Part shown: in pieces, positions 9,001 through 17,386 of the stretch | Layout: each line of letters opens with the position of its first letter | How positions within the stretch are numbered: position 1 is the stretch's first letter | Assembly (NCBI RefSeq): GCF_013260645.1 | Contig: NZ_CP053921.1 | Span: 2,715,289 to 2,779,288 of the forward strand | DNA length: 64,000 bases | Reading direction: 5' to 3' | Origin: Erythrobacter mangrovi | Lineage (GTDB): Bacteria; Pseudomonadota; Alphaproteobacteria; Sphingomonadales; Sphingomonadaceae | Translations under genes and position numbers: made by a program | Notes under the pieces: model-generated | What the model was told of the DNA's origin: nothing | Database searches by the model: none | The model's input: only the letters and a program-made list of their open reading frames with translations

Positions 9001-10132
9001 CATAGCAGAGGCGCAGGCCGCGCGTCGACCAGTGATCGCCTATGATCACGGCGCAGTTTCTGAACTGGTCGAGCATGAACGCACCGGATTGTTGGCGGGA
9101 TATCGCGACATTGAACGGGTTGCCGCGCACGTACAAGAGTTAGCGTCGAATGAGACCCTGATAACGCGAATGGGAGCAGCGGGACGTTCAGAAGTCGTGA
9201 AGCGGAATGCCCCCACGACGTTAAGGGAAAATCTTTGGCGCGCTCTGGAGGAGATCTTGGGCAGGTCATTGGCGATGCGTTCAAGCGCCGCGCGGCGAAC
9301 AACGATTATCGTACCGGTATTCAACGCATACGCAGAGGTTAAAGGCTGCTTGGATTCATTGGCGGCGAGCATCGATGTAGCTGACGCCCGAATTTTGGTC
9401 ATAGATGATGGTAGCACCGATGAGCGTATCCGGGAGCTTCTAGCTGGTTACTCGCGCCGCCAGGGTTTTCACGTGCTAATTAACGAACAGAACCTCGGAT
9501 ACACAAAGACAATCAACCGGGGGATTCATTGGTGTGAGGAAGACGACGTAGTTCTCCTTAACAGCGACACTGTCGTCACGCGCGGTTTCCTTGATGGATT
9601 GCGAAAGACGGCGCGATCTAGGGCTAAGGTGGGGACCGTCACAGCAATGGGGGACAATGCTGGGGCATTCTCATTCCCGAATGCTAATGAGCCTAATCCG
9701 AAGCCTGACGCAGTTGCGCACGAAAAGTATGTCGCGTCAATTACAGCTCGATCAGGATGCCTGGAGCCGGTGGAGGTTCCTACAGGTTCAGGCTTTTGTA
9801 TGTTTATCAGACGTGAGCTGTTCCAAGAGATAGGACATTTTGACGAGGAGGCATTCCCGCGCGGGTATGGGGAGGAAAACGACTTCTGTATGCGTGCTCT
9901 GGCTGCCGGATGGGTCAACCTCATTTCGCCAAACACCTACATTTTTCATGTTCGAAGCGCGAGCTTCGGTGAGGAGAAGGAGCGTTTGATTGGTTCTGCT
10001 GTCGATAGGGTCATTCGACGATATCCCGACTACCCCGAGAAGGTTAGAAAGGCGTTCAACAGTCCCGAAATGCTGCGTCTTCGAGAAGTAGTTCGCGACG
10101 CTATCAAGTCGGAATTTGGATACCAAGCATGA
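6092..10132 (+). CDS. Giant glycan enzyme: GH99/WbsX-like domain + GT4 + GT2
   Basis: A single 1346-residue frame encodes several domains. Residues 10-50 hold [20 protein letters not shown], the same motif as the end of the preceding protein. Residues 85-300 look only faintly like rhamnan-synthesis F proteins. Residues 306-640 are a glycoside hydrolase 99-like (WbsX) domain with [20 protein letters not shown] and [16 protein letters not shown]. Residues 695-1060 are a GT4 glycosyltransferase ([20 protein letters not shown]). Residues 1069-1346 are a GT2 glycosyltransferase ([22 protein letters not shown]). Such fusions build O-antigen or capsule chains. Codon use is more AT-rich than in genes further right, which suggests transfer. 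Confidence 0.85.
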   Translation: [1346 protein letters not shown]

Positions 10133-10863
10133 CGGAAGAAAGTTTCAATCTGACGATAGAGGGCTATTGCCCAATATGCGAGAAGGCTGCGACGTTTGTC
10201 TCAAAGAACCGGTGGCTGAGAGGCGGCCTATATTGCCAGAGTTGCAAGAACGGTTCGGTGCCGCGTGAGCGTGCCTTGGCGCTCGTGCTCGGTCGCAAAC
10301 GGCCTGATTGGAGAAATTTGGCCATTCACGAGTCTTCCCCTGCCGAGCGGGGTGTGTCCATAAAATTGCGAGACGAGTGCAAAAACTACGTTGGTAGCCA
10401 CTACTTTCCCGATTCACCATTTGGTCAAATAGTGAGAGGATTTCGGAATGAATCCCTTGAGCGCCAGACCTTTCCAGACGAAACATTCGACGTAGTCGTT
10501 ACTCTGGACGTTTTTGAACACGTGTTTGAGCCCGGGATGATGATTAAGGAGATATATAGAACCCTAAAGCCGGGTGGATTGTACATTTGTACATTCCCTA
10601 TTCGCAAATACCAAGTCGAATCGCACAAGCCACGTGTCCACAGATCTGCAGATGGAGCTCTAACCTACTTAGAGGAGCCGGAGATACACGGAAATCCGGT
10701 CAATGGCGAAGGTGCACTTGTCACTTTTGATTACGGATACGACATCCATCAGATGCTTGCATATTGGGTACCGTTCACGGTAGAAATAACGCGCTTCGCC
10801 GATAGAGGTATGGGTATTTTGGGCGAATACACTGAAGTAATTACCTGTGAGAAGCAGTCGTAG
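10129..10863 (+). CDS. SAM-dependent methyltransferase with N-terminal zinc ribbon
   Basis: The ATG at 10129 overlaps the stop of the preceding gene by four bases (ATGA), so the two are translationally coupled. Residues 10-45 contain CPIC and YCQSC, two Cys pairs that can hold one zinc. The remainder is a class I methyltransferase of the Methyltransf_11 type: DETFDVVVTLDVFEHVFEPG is the motif after the SAM loop, followed by LKPGGLYICTFP. The classic glycine-rich motif I is poorly preserved, as is common in polysaccharide-cluster members. The probable role is methylation of a sugar on the polymer assembled by the neighbouring proteins. Confidence 0.75.
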   Translation: MTEESFNLTIEGYCPICEKAATFVSKNRWLRGGLYCQSCKNGSVPRERALALVLGRKRPDWRNLAIHESSPAERGVSIKLRDECKNYVGSHYFPDSPFGQIVRGFRNESLERQTFPDETFDVVVTLDVFEHVFEPGMMIKEIYRTLKPGGLYICTFPIRKYQVESHKPRVHRSADGALTYLEEPEIHGNPVNGEGALVTFDYGYDIHQMLAYWVPFTVEITRFADRGMGILGEYTEVITCEKQS

Positions 10864-10871
10864 GACTAATT

Positions 10872-10949
10872 ATGTCGCCATGTAGTATCTGTGGTTCTGA
10901 TCAATTCCGTGATGCAAGTTCGCGCAAGAATGTTTTGCGCTTAAAATGA
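10872..10949 (+). pseudogene. Truncated start of a second zinc-ribbon methyltransferase-like gene
   Basis: Nine bases after the preceding stop, an ATG opens a 25-codon frame that reads MSPCSICGSDQFRDASSRKN and ends at the TGA at 10947. The CSICGS...F pattern is the usual beginning of zinc-ribbon methyltransferases such as its upstream neighbour. The sequence then changes into the IS3 remnant. The simplest explanation is an operon gene whose body was removed when the element inserted. The short peptide is unlikely to function. Confidence 0.5.
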
Positions 10950-10986
10950 GAGTCATATGAACGCGCACGAATAATGAAGGTATATA

Positions 10987-11528
10987 TTGATCTGTGGGCT
11001 GCGGGTCCGTCTCCGTGGCGGTCGCAAACGGGCACTGGGCATGCGCAGGCCAATGGTGCTGAGATGGACCGATCCAATGGTGGTCGTTCGACTTCGTCTC
11101 CGACAGTCCGATCTGCGGTCGGTGCTTGCGCATCCTTTACGTGGTCGATGCCTACACGCGGGAATGCCTGACACAGAGCCGCCAGGCGCACGGGTCGCCC
11201 GGAAACTGTGACCAGCTTGATCGGGATGCGAGGCAGGTCGGGACGGGGCTGACCTCGTCGGCCATCCTGTACTGATTGCAGGAGCGGCACATCGAGCGGC
11301 ACTATGCCGTACCCTGGTAAGCCGATGCGGCATGGCTTCGTGGAGAGCTTGAACGGTCGCCTGCGCGACGAATGCCTTAACGAGGCGCTGTTCACGTCGC
11401 TGGGATACGTCGAGTTCGTGCTTGCTGCCTGGCGGCGCGACTACAACACGGTCAGGACACACTCGAAACGGGGCTGGAAGGCCCCCGCCCAGTTCGCCGG
11501 CGAACTTGCCAGGGAGCATGCCCCCTGA
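10987..11528 (+). pseudogene. Second IS3-family transposase remnant (orfB)
   Basis: On the plus strand, RGGRKRALGMRRPMVL is followed after a frameshift by WWSFDFVSDSPICGRCLRIL and VVDAYTRECLT. After stops and a further shift come [40 protein letters not shown] and [15 protein letters not shown], ending at 11528. The element belongs to the same IS3 group as the remnant at 2880-3637 but points the other way. The bases after the stop share CACGTTGC and AACATCAATCA with that copy. orfA is absent. It is inactive, and it marks the right edge of the low-GC sulfotransferase/glycosyltransferase block. Confidence 0.85.
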
Positions 11529-11815
11529 CACGTTGCTATCTCTTCGAACATCAATCATGAAAGAACGAGACTCAACCTCTGAATGGCAGCAATCAAAGAA
11601 ACAAGTCAGCGACTCTTGTAAGCCTGCAGGCGTAGACCCGATAATTTTCTGTTGGTATTCAACACGATACCCTGGTCAGATCGTGGTGCGGCGCATCTTC
11701 TCTTTCCTGTGTTCTTGTCGAAAATTGGCATCAAACAGTTTGCAATTTTGGTAGCCTGATGCTCAGAGGCACGCCCAGCCAAAGACAGTCAGACAATTAA
11801 GCTGCAAAGAGAGAA

Positions 11816-12721
11816 ATGAGTAACTTGAGCGAATGTGATGGGCGGCGAGGCATCATTCTGGCCGGCGGGTCGGGCACGCGTCTTTATCCTCTAACGCGCG
11901 GGGTGTCGAAACAGTTGATGCCGGTGTTCGACAAGCCGATGATTTTCTATCCGCTTAGCACGCTTATGCTGGCGGGAGTTCGCGACATCCTGATTATCAC
12001 CACGCCAGAAGACGCGGAGCAGTTCAAGCGTGTCCTTGGCGACGGTTCGGATTTCGGCGTGTCGCTCTCCTATGCGGTGCAACGGAAACCTGAGGGCCTG
12101 GCGCAGGCGTTCCATATCGGCGCCGACTTTGTGCGCGGGGCGCCCAGTGCGTTGATCCTGGGCGATAATATTTTCTACGGGCACGGCCTTCCCGGCCTGC
12201 TACAAAACGCCGATGCGCGCACCAATGGGGCAACGATATTCGCCTACCGGGTCAATGACCCGCAGGCCTTTGGCGTGGTTGAGTTCGATGCGAGCGGCAA
12301 GGCGGTGTCAATCGAGGAAAAGCCCCGAGCCCCCAAGTCCAATTACGCCGTTACAGGCTTGTATTTCTATGACGATACGGTGGTGGATCGCGCGCGCGAA
12401 CTCAGGCCTTCGGAGCGCGGCGAGCTTGAAATTACCGACTTGAACCGCCTCTATCTTGATGAAGGCGACATGTCGGTCGAGATGATGGGGCGTGGCTTCG
12501 CGTGGCTCGATACCGGGACCCACACCTCGCTGCTTGATGCCGCGACCTATGTAAAGATTACCGAAGAGAGGCAGGGGCTCAAGATCAGTTGTCCGGAGGA
12601 GATCGCCTGGCGCCAGGGGTTCATCACGGACGATCGCCTGCGCGAGATTGCCGAGCCGCTAAGGAAGTCAGGCTATGGCGAGTATCTACTCGGCCTTCTC
12701 GAAGGTTCAGCGCTGTCGTGA
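11816..12721 (+). CDS. rmlA: Glucose-1-phosphate thymidylyltransferase
   Basis: This 301-residue protein catalyses glucose-1-phosphate + dTTP to dTDP-glucose, the first step of dTDP-L-rhamnose synthesis. The N-terminus [20 protein letters not shown] is the nucleotidyltransferase signature, followed by [31 protein letters not shown] and [19 protein letters not shown] are typical of RmlA, and length matches the family. The start has GAGAGAA just upstream. It is first in an rmlA-C-D-B operon with overlapping genes. The 287 bases between the IS3 remnant and this start are AT-rich and presumably hold the promoter. Confidence 0.97.
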   Translation: MSNLSECDGRRGIILAGGSGTRLYPLTRGVSKQLMPVFDKPMIFYPLSTLMLAGVRDILIITTPEDAEQFKRVLGDGSDFGVSLSYAVQRKPEGLAQAFHIGADFVRGAPSALILGDNIFYGHGLPGLLQNADARTNGATIFAYRVNDPQAFGVVEFDASGKAVSIEEKPRAPKSNYAVTGLYFYDDTVVDRARELRPSERGELEITDLNRLYLDEGDMSVEMMGRGFAWLDTGTHTSLLDAATYVKITEERQGLKISCPEEIAWRQGFITDDRLREIAEPLRKSGYGEYLLGLLEGSALS

Positions 12722-13263
12722 ACATCACTGAAACTGGTCTGCCGGGCGTGCTGATCGTCGAGCCGCGAGTGTTTGGTGATGCGCGCGGGTTTTTCATGGA
12801 GACATGGAGCGCTACCACCTTCGCCGGGGCCGGGCTCGATCTCGCCTTCGTGCAGGACAACCATAGCCGCTCACAGAAGGGCGTTTTGCGCGGCCTGCAC
12901 TTTCAGAACCCCGGACCGCAAGGCAAGCTTGTCCGAGTCACGCGCGGTGCGGTGTTCGACGTAGCAGTCGATCTGCGAGCCTCTTCGCCCAACTTCGGGC
13001 AGTGGGTTGGCGTTGAGCTTAGCGCCGAGAATAAGCGCATGCTATGGGTGCCCGAAGGTTTCGGTCATGGCTTCTTGACGCTCGAAGACAATACCGACTT
13101 CCTCTACAAGTGCACCGCACCCTATGCACCGCAGAGCGAATTTACGTTGGCGTGGAACGATCCGACAGTGGGGATCGTATGGCCGGTGCAGGGGCTGGAT
13201 CCGATTATCTCTGACAAGGATGCGCGCGGGCTGTCGCTCGCCGATGTTCCGGTGTTCGCATGA
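12718..13263 (+). CDS. rmlC: dTDP-4-dehydrorhamnose 3,5-epimerase
   Basis: The start is GTG 12718, overlapping the rmlA stop (GTGA). An upstream in-frame ATG at 12589 would lie deep in rmlA and is rejected. The 181-residue cupin protein carries [30 protein letters not shown] and [15 protein letters not shown]. The family's catalytic His is in LRGLHFQ and its active-site Tyr is probably in [11 protein letters not shown]. It epimerises C3 and C5 of the 4-keto sugar made by RmlB. It is a cytoplasmic dimer in the family and coupled to rmlD by another 4-base overlap. Confidence 0.95.
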   Translation: MNITETGLPGVLIVEPRVFGDARGFFMETWSATTFAGAGLDLAFVQDNHSRSQKGVLRGLHFQNPGPQGKLVRVTRGAVFDVAVDLRASSPNFGQWVGVELSAENKRMLWVPEGFGHGFLTLEDNTDFLYKCTAPYAPQSEFTLAWNDPTVGIVWPVQGLDPIISDKDARGLSLADVPVFA

Positions 13264-14117
13264 GGGTGCTGATCACCGGAGCGAACGGTCAGCTTGGCGG
13301 GGCCTTGCAGCGGCTCGCGCCGGCTTGGGCAGAAGTCAGCGCGATTGGCTCCAAGGAATGTGATTTCTCCAATGTGTCGGTGCTGCGCGAAATGCTGGCA
13401 GTGGAAGCGCCAGAACTGATTCTCAACGCGGCGGCCTATACCGCAGTCGACAAGGCCGAGAGTGATGAAGCCCTTGCACGTGCGATCAACGCCGGGGCGG
13501 TCGAGGCGATGGTCGAGGCGATGGCTGACACCGGAGGCAAAGTGGTGCACGTCTCGACCGACTTCGTTTTCGACGGCACTTCTTCGCACGCCTATCTGCC
13601 CGAAGATCCGCGAAACCCGCTCTCCGCCTATGGTCGAACCAAGGCCGAGGGCGAAGATCACCTTCGCGATACTGACCTGCTGGTACGCACCGCTTGGGTC
13701 TATGAAGCGGGCGGGGCGAATTTTGTTCGCACCATGATCAGACTGATGAAGGAGCGCGACCAACTCGGCGTCGTTGCCGACCAGATCGGTGCACCAACCT
13801 GGGCGACCGGGCTGGCCAGAAGCATTTGGGGGTTGGTTGAAAAGAGCGCGACCGGCATTTTCCATCACAGCGATGCCGGGGTGGCCAGCCGGTATGATTT
13901 TGCCGTCGCAATCGCTGAGGAGGCTCAAGCGCTGGGGCTGCTGAAAGCCATCCCGGCGATCCGACCGATCAGCACCGCCGAATACCCGACGCCAGCCCGG
14001 CGGCCTGCATTTTCGCTGCTAGACTGCAGCACTTGCCGCGCGACGCTGGGCGACGTCCCTATCCATTGGCGTACGAACCTGCGCCAGATGCTCAAAGAGG
14101 AAGCAGCGCTTGGCTAA
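13260..14117 (+). CDS. rmlD: dTDP-4-dehydrorhamnose reductase
   Basis: A 285-residue extended short-chain dehydrogenase starting at ATG 13260 (ATGA overlap with rmlC). [20 protein letters not shown] is the NAD(P)-binding Rossmann turn, VHVSTDFVFDG carries the catalytic Ser/Thr region, and AYGRTKAEGE holds the YxxxK pair. It reduces dTDP-4-keto-L-rhamnose to dTDP-L-rhamnose, the last step of the pathway. Length and motifs are normal. It overlaps the TTG start of rmlB by eight bases. Confidence 0.95.
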   Translation: MRVLITGANGQLGGALQRLAPAWAEVSAIGSKECDFSNVSVLREMLAVEAPELILNAAAYTAVDKAESDEALARAINAGAVEAMVEAMADTGGKVVHVSTDFVFDGTSSHAYLPEDPRNPLSAYGRTKAEGEDHLRDTDLLVRTAWVYEAGGANFVRTMIRLMKERDQLGVVADQIGAPTWATGLARSIWGLVEKSATGIFHHSDAGVASRYDFAVAIAEEAQALGLLKAIPAIRPISTAEYPTPARRPAFSLLDCSTCRATLGDVPIHWRTNLRQMLKEEAALG

Positions 14118-15162
14118 TTTGCTCGTGACCGGCGGCGCCGGTTTTATCGGAGGTAACTTCGTACACTACTGGAACACGCATCATCCGGAAGACCGGGTAA
14201 TTGTGCTCGATGTGCTAACCTACGCCGGTAACCGCTCGACGCTTGAAGGTGCGCCCAACGCGGAGCTTGTGGTTGGCGACATTCGCGATACCGCGCTGGT
14301 CGAAGGCTTGTTGAGCGAGCGTGATATCGACACCATCGTCCATTTCGCCGCAGAGAGCCATGTCGACCGGTCAATAACGGGTCCGGACGCGTTCATCGAC
14401 ACCAACATCCTGGGCACCAACAGCTTGCTGAAGGCTGCACGTGCCGTCTGGCTTGCCGGCGATGGGATCGGACATCGCTTCCACCACATCTCGACCGATG
14501 AGGTATTCGGCTCGCTTGGCCCGAATGACCCGGCGTTCAGCGAGACGACCCCCTACGCACCCAATTCGCCTTACTCGGCGTCAAAGGCGGCCTCCGATCA
14601 TCTGGTCCGCGCCTATCACCACACCTTTGGGCTAGAAGTCACGACCAGCAATTGTTCGAACAACTACGGGCCCTTCCAGTATCCCGAAAAGCTGATCCCG
14701 CTATTCCTGCTCAATGCTCTGCACGGTCGCGAATTGCCGATCTACGGTGACGGCATGAATGTGCGCGACTGGCTGCATGTCGAGGACCATTGCCGCGGGA
14801 TTGAGGCGTGTCTGACCAACGGCCAACCGGGTGAGACCTACAACATAGGCGGCGGCGCGGAACTGCCCAACATGACCGTTGTCGATACGATTTGCACCGA
14901 AGTCGACCGTGCCTTCGCTGAGATCGACGGGCTGGCCGATCGTTATCCCGACGCTCCGGCTGCTCGGGGCGAGGCGACCGCCAACCTAAAGACCTTTGTC
15001 GCCGATCGGGCAGGCCACGACCGCCGCTATGCCATAGATGAGACCAAGGCTCGCAGCGAGCTCGACTATGTTCCTCGGCACGGCTTCGAACAAGGTCTCC
15101 GTCAGACGCTGCAATGGTACCTCGACAAGGAACACTGGTGGCGGCCGCTCTTGGAGGGCTGA
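14110..15162 (+). CDS. rmlB: dTDP-glucose 4,6-dehydratase
   Basis: A 350-residue protein begins at TTG 14110 inside the end of rmlD; the start is fixed by LLVTGGAGFIGGNFVHYW, which must lie at the N-terminus. HFAAESHVDRSITGP, STDEVFGSLG and PYSASKAASDHL (YxxxK) identify RmlB. The enzyme removes water from dTDP-glucose to give the 4-keto-6-deoxy sugar. Having it last is a common order in alphaproteobacteria. With rmlA, rmlC and rmlD it completes dTDP-L-rhamnose synthesis in one operon, so rhamnose is an expected component of the polymer. Confidence 0.97.
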   Translation: MANLLVTGGAGFIGGNFVHYWNTHHPEDRVIVLDVLTYAGNRSTLEGAPNAELVVGDIRDTALVEGLLSERDIDTIVHFAAESHVDRSITGPDAFIDTNILGTNSLLKAARAVWLAGDGIGHRFHHISTDEVFGSLGPNDPAFSETTPYAPNSPYSASKAASDHLVRAYHHTFGLEVTTSNCSNNYGPFQYPEKLIPLFLLNALHGRELPIYGDGMNVRDWLHVEDHCRGIEACLTNGQPGETYNIGGGAELPNMTVVDTICTEVDRAFAEIDGLADRYPDAPAARGEATANLKTFVADRAGHDRRYAIDETKARSELDYVPRHGFEQGLRQTLQWYLDKEHWWRPLLEG

Positions 15163-15596
15163 AGCTTGTCCACCGTGTCGGTGAAGAGTCATTCTGACGC
15201 GACCAGCTCTGCCACTGTTTGTTGTCCTCCGTTACGCTTCAGCCCGCCGGCAGGATGACCATAGTCGCAAGAGCTCCGACCCAACCGGTGACCTTCCCTG
15301 AAGAGGCAGTTTAGGTCCATGGGCGGCACTATTCTCAAGACATTGAATATAAACGATAAAAATCCTGACGGCTTTCGCGCGTGGAGTTCAGGTTCACCCT
15401 GCTTGATCAACTCGACACATTGTTAATGCGAGACCGCAACGATAACGGTCGTTGCGCAGCCCAACCACTCCACCCGAATGCCCTTTTATCCAATAGGCGG
15501 GCGTCTGTAGGATTCGATTGCAGTGGCCGGCGGGATCAGGTCGTCCGTCAATCTCACAACGACGCATTTCGCAGGGGATGGCAAAAAACTTTCACC
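15163..15596. other. Intergenic debris between rmlB and the dead export gene
   Basis: No intact gene is seen in these 434 bases. Short frames exist on both strands, but none has a start with a ribosome-binding site or a recognisable motif. The stretch probably contains the decayed 5' half of the polysaccharide-export pseudogene that becomes readable at about 15,597. Confidence 0.5.
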
Positions 15597-16008
15597 TTCC
15601 ACTGAACCAAATCATCGAGCAGGACGAGAGCAATATTGTTCTTGTACGCAATGATGTCGTGACCGCATTGTCACAGCCTTACAGTGCTAGGTGCGGCCGG
15701 GCGTTACGAAAAAGCCCGCTTCGAAATCTTCGGAGTCACCTGTCACAGGCGCTCGGACAGATAGGCGGCCTGCAGCACGGGTGCGCCAATCCGCGCGGGG
15801 TATTCCTGTTCCGTTGGCGGGACTGGAGCGATCCGGCCAATCTGCGTGATCCGGTGATCCATAATTTTGATTTCAAGGACCCGGCCGCGTATTACCTCAC
15901 GCAGCAATTCCGGATGGATGATAGTGACTTCATCTACATCACCACTGTCCTGTTGCGGAATTTCAGCGCTTCGTCGGGATTCTTCCGCAAACGATCCTGC
16001 CCGCAGTG
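15597..16008 (+). pseudogene. Remnant of a second Wza/BexD-type export gene
   Basis: Readable pieces in order are IIEQDESNIVLVRNDVVTAL and, one frame over, TVLGAAGRYEKARFE, then back in frame LSQALGQIGGLQHGCANPRG, VFLFRW and DPAAYYLTQQFRMDDSDFIY. The same landmarks occur in the C-terminal half of the intact export lipoprotein at 1403-2572 (VLGAAGR, LAEAVALAGG, DPRAIFVFRI, YILAQRFAMSDKDVLYV). The N-terminal half is unrecognisable and there are frameshifts, so this copy is dead. It probably belonged to an older polysaccharide locus whose rml and man genes survive on either side. Confidence 0.75.
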
Positions 16009-16009
16009 A

Positions 16010-16342
16010 ACGTGGCTACAGTTATACAGAGGTAATAGTTAATACACAGAAATGTGTAGGATAATATCAATCTACGTTCCTTGCACAGGGATTAATTGAC
16101 AGCCATGGACTGACATTCGCCGAACAGAGAGTGATTGCTTTGATGAGTGTAACTTGGTCACTTCGTGACTTGATCGCAGGCGATCGTCTTTGGTCGTAGA
16201 ATGACGGAAATTATAAACTATTGATCCTGCATTACGGTGTAATGATCGAGGCAGGGAATTCATCAGCTGACTGTGGCATTCCCTCTAGTAGCGACTATTC
16301 CCCTGATATAGCAGGCGCACTCAGCAAGGAGAGGCATCGCGC
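16010..16342. other. AT-rich intergenic region upstream of manC
   Basis: The region is visibly richer in A and T than its surroundings, and no coding frame is supported. A small inverted pair GTCAC-TTC-GTGAC lies near 16,158-16,170. It probably contains the promoter for manC-manA-glycosyltransferase. An AAGGAGAGG ribosome-binding site sits at about 16,326, which supports the GTG start of manC. Confidence 0.5.
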
Positions 16343-17386
16343 GTGACGCAAATCTATCCCGTTATCCTGTGCGGCGGCAGCGGCATGCGGCTCTGGCCAT
16401 TGAGCCGTAAGGCGCTTCCCAAGCCGTTCCTGCCACTGGTGAACGAAGAGACCCTCTTTGAGCAGGCGGTCCGCCGCGTTGCGGGGGATGACCGCTTTGC
16501 TGCTCCTCTGGTCGTCGCGGGCGAGGCGCATAGCGACCTGATCATGGCTCAGCTCGGCAATACGCCTGGTGCGCGACTGGTGGTAGAGCCCTGCGCGCGC
16601 AACACCGCCCCGGCGATTGCGCTCGCTGCCGCGCTACTACCGGAAGACGCAGTCATGCTGGTGTGCCCAAGCGATCATCACATCGCCGACGCGGGGGCCT
16701 TCCGTGCTGCTGCGCTCGCCGCTGCCGAACTGGCGAGGCTGGACCATCTCGTGTCCTTCGGTATCGCGCCTGACCGTCCCGAGACCGGATATGGCTATCT
16801 CGAACGTGGCGCGCCGCTTGCAGGCGGCTATGCAATTGCCCGCTTCGTGGAAAAACCTGACCTTGCGCGGGCGCAGGAATATCTCGCCAGCGGCAAGTTC
16901 AGCTGGAATGGCGGCATCTTTGCCTTTCGTGCCGGTCGCCTGCTCGAGGAGCTCGCCGCACACCGCCCCGAAATGGCAAGCCTGGTACGCCAGGCGGTGG
17001 CCGAAGGACACGAGGAGGGCGCGCGCTTCCTTCCGGCGGCAGAGCCCTTCGCTGCAATTGTCGGCGATTCGATCGACTATGCGGTGATGGAAAACACTTC
17101 CTCAGCGGCGATGGTGTCGGTGGACATGGGTTGGTCGGATATCGGCAACTGGGCTGCACTCGCCGACGCACTGGCAGGGGTAGCTGATGGTGAGGGGAAC
17201 GTGACCCGCGGCGGTCCGGTTGATCTCTCCAAGTGCAGGGGCGTCTTCGCGCTGACTGACGGCCCGCGTATCTCAGCCGTGGGGCTGGAGGATGTGTGTA
17301 TCATCGTTTCCGGAAACGAGGTTCTGGTTACCACCCGCGAGGGTGCGCTATTGGTGGGCAAGCTCCCCGGAGCTGCAAACCAGTGA
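16343..17386 (+). CDS. manC: Mannose-1-phosphate guanylyltransferase
   Basis: A 347-residue protein starting at GTG 16343 behind an AAGGAG site. YPVILCGGSGMRLWPLSRKA is the GTP-binding signature, followed by PKPFLPLV; VEPCARNTAPAIALAA and FVEKPD are diagnostic for mannose-1-phosphate guanylyltransferases. It makes GDP-mannose from mannose-1-phosphate and GTP. At 347 residues it is the short form without a fused isomerase domain; the isomerase is the separate next gene, whose GTG overlaps this stop. No phosphomannomutase is seen in the window, so that step must be encoded elsewhere. Confidence 0.93.
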   Translation: MTQIYPVILCGGSGMRLWPLSRKALPKPFLPLVNEETLFEQAVRRVAGDDRFAAPLVVAGEAHSDLIMAQLGNTPGARLVVEPCARNTAPAIALAAALLPEDAVMLVCPSDHHIADAGAFRAAALAAAELARLDHLVSFGIAPDRPETGYGYLERGAPLAGGYAIARFVEKPDLARAQEYLASGKFSWNGGIFAFRAGRLLEELAAHRPEMASLVRQAVAEGHEEGARFLPAAEPFAAIVGDSIDYAVMENTSSAAMVSVDMGWSDIGNWAALADALAGVADGEGNVTRGGPVDLSKCRGVFALTDGPRISAVGLEDVCIIVSGNEVLVTTREGALLVGKLPGAANQ

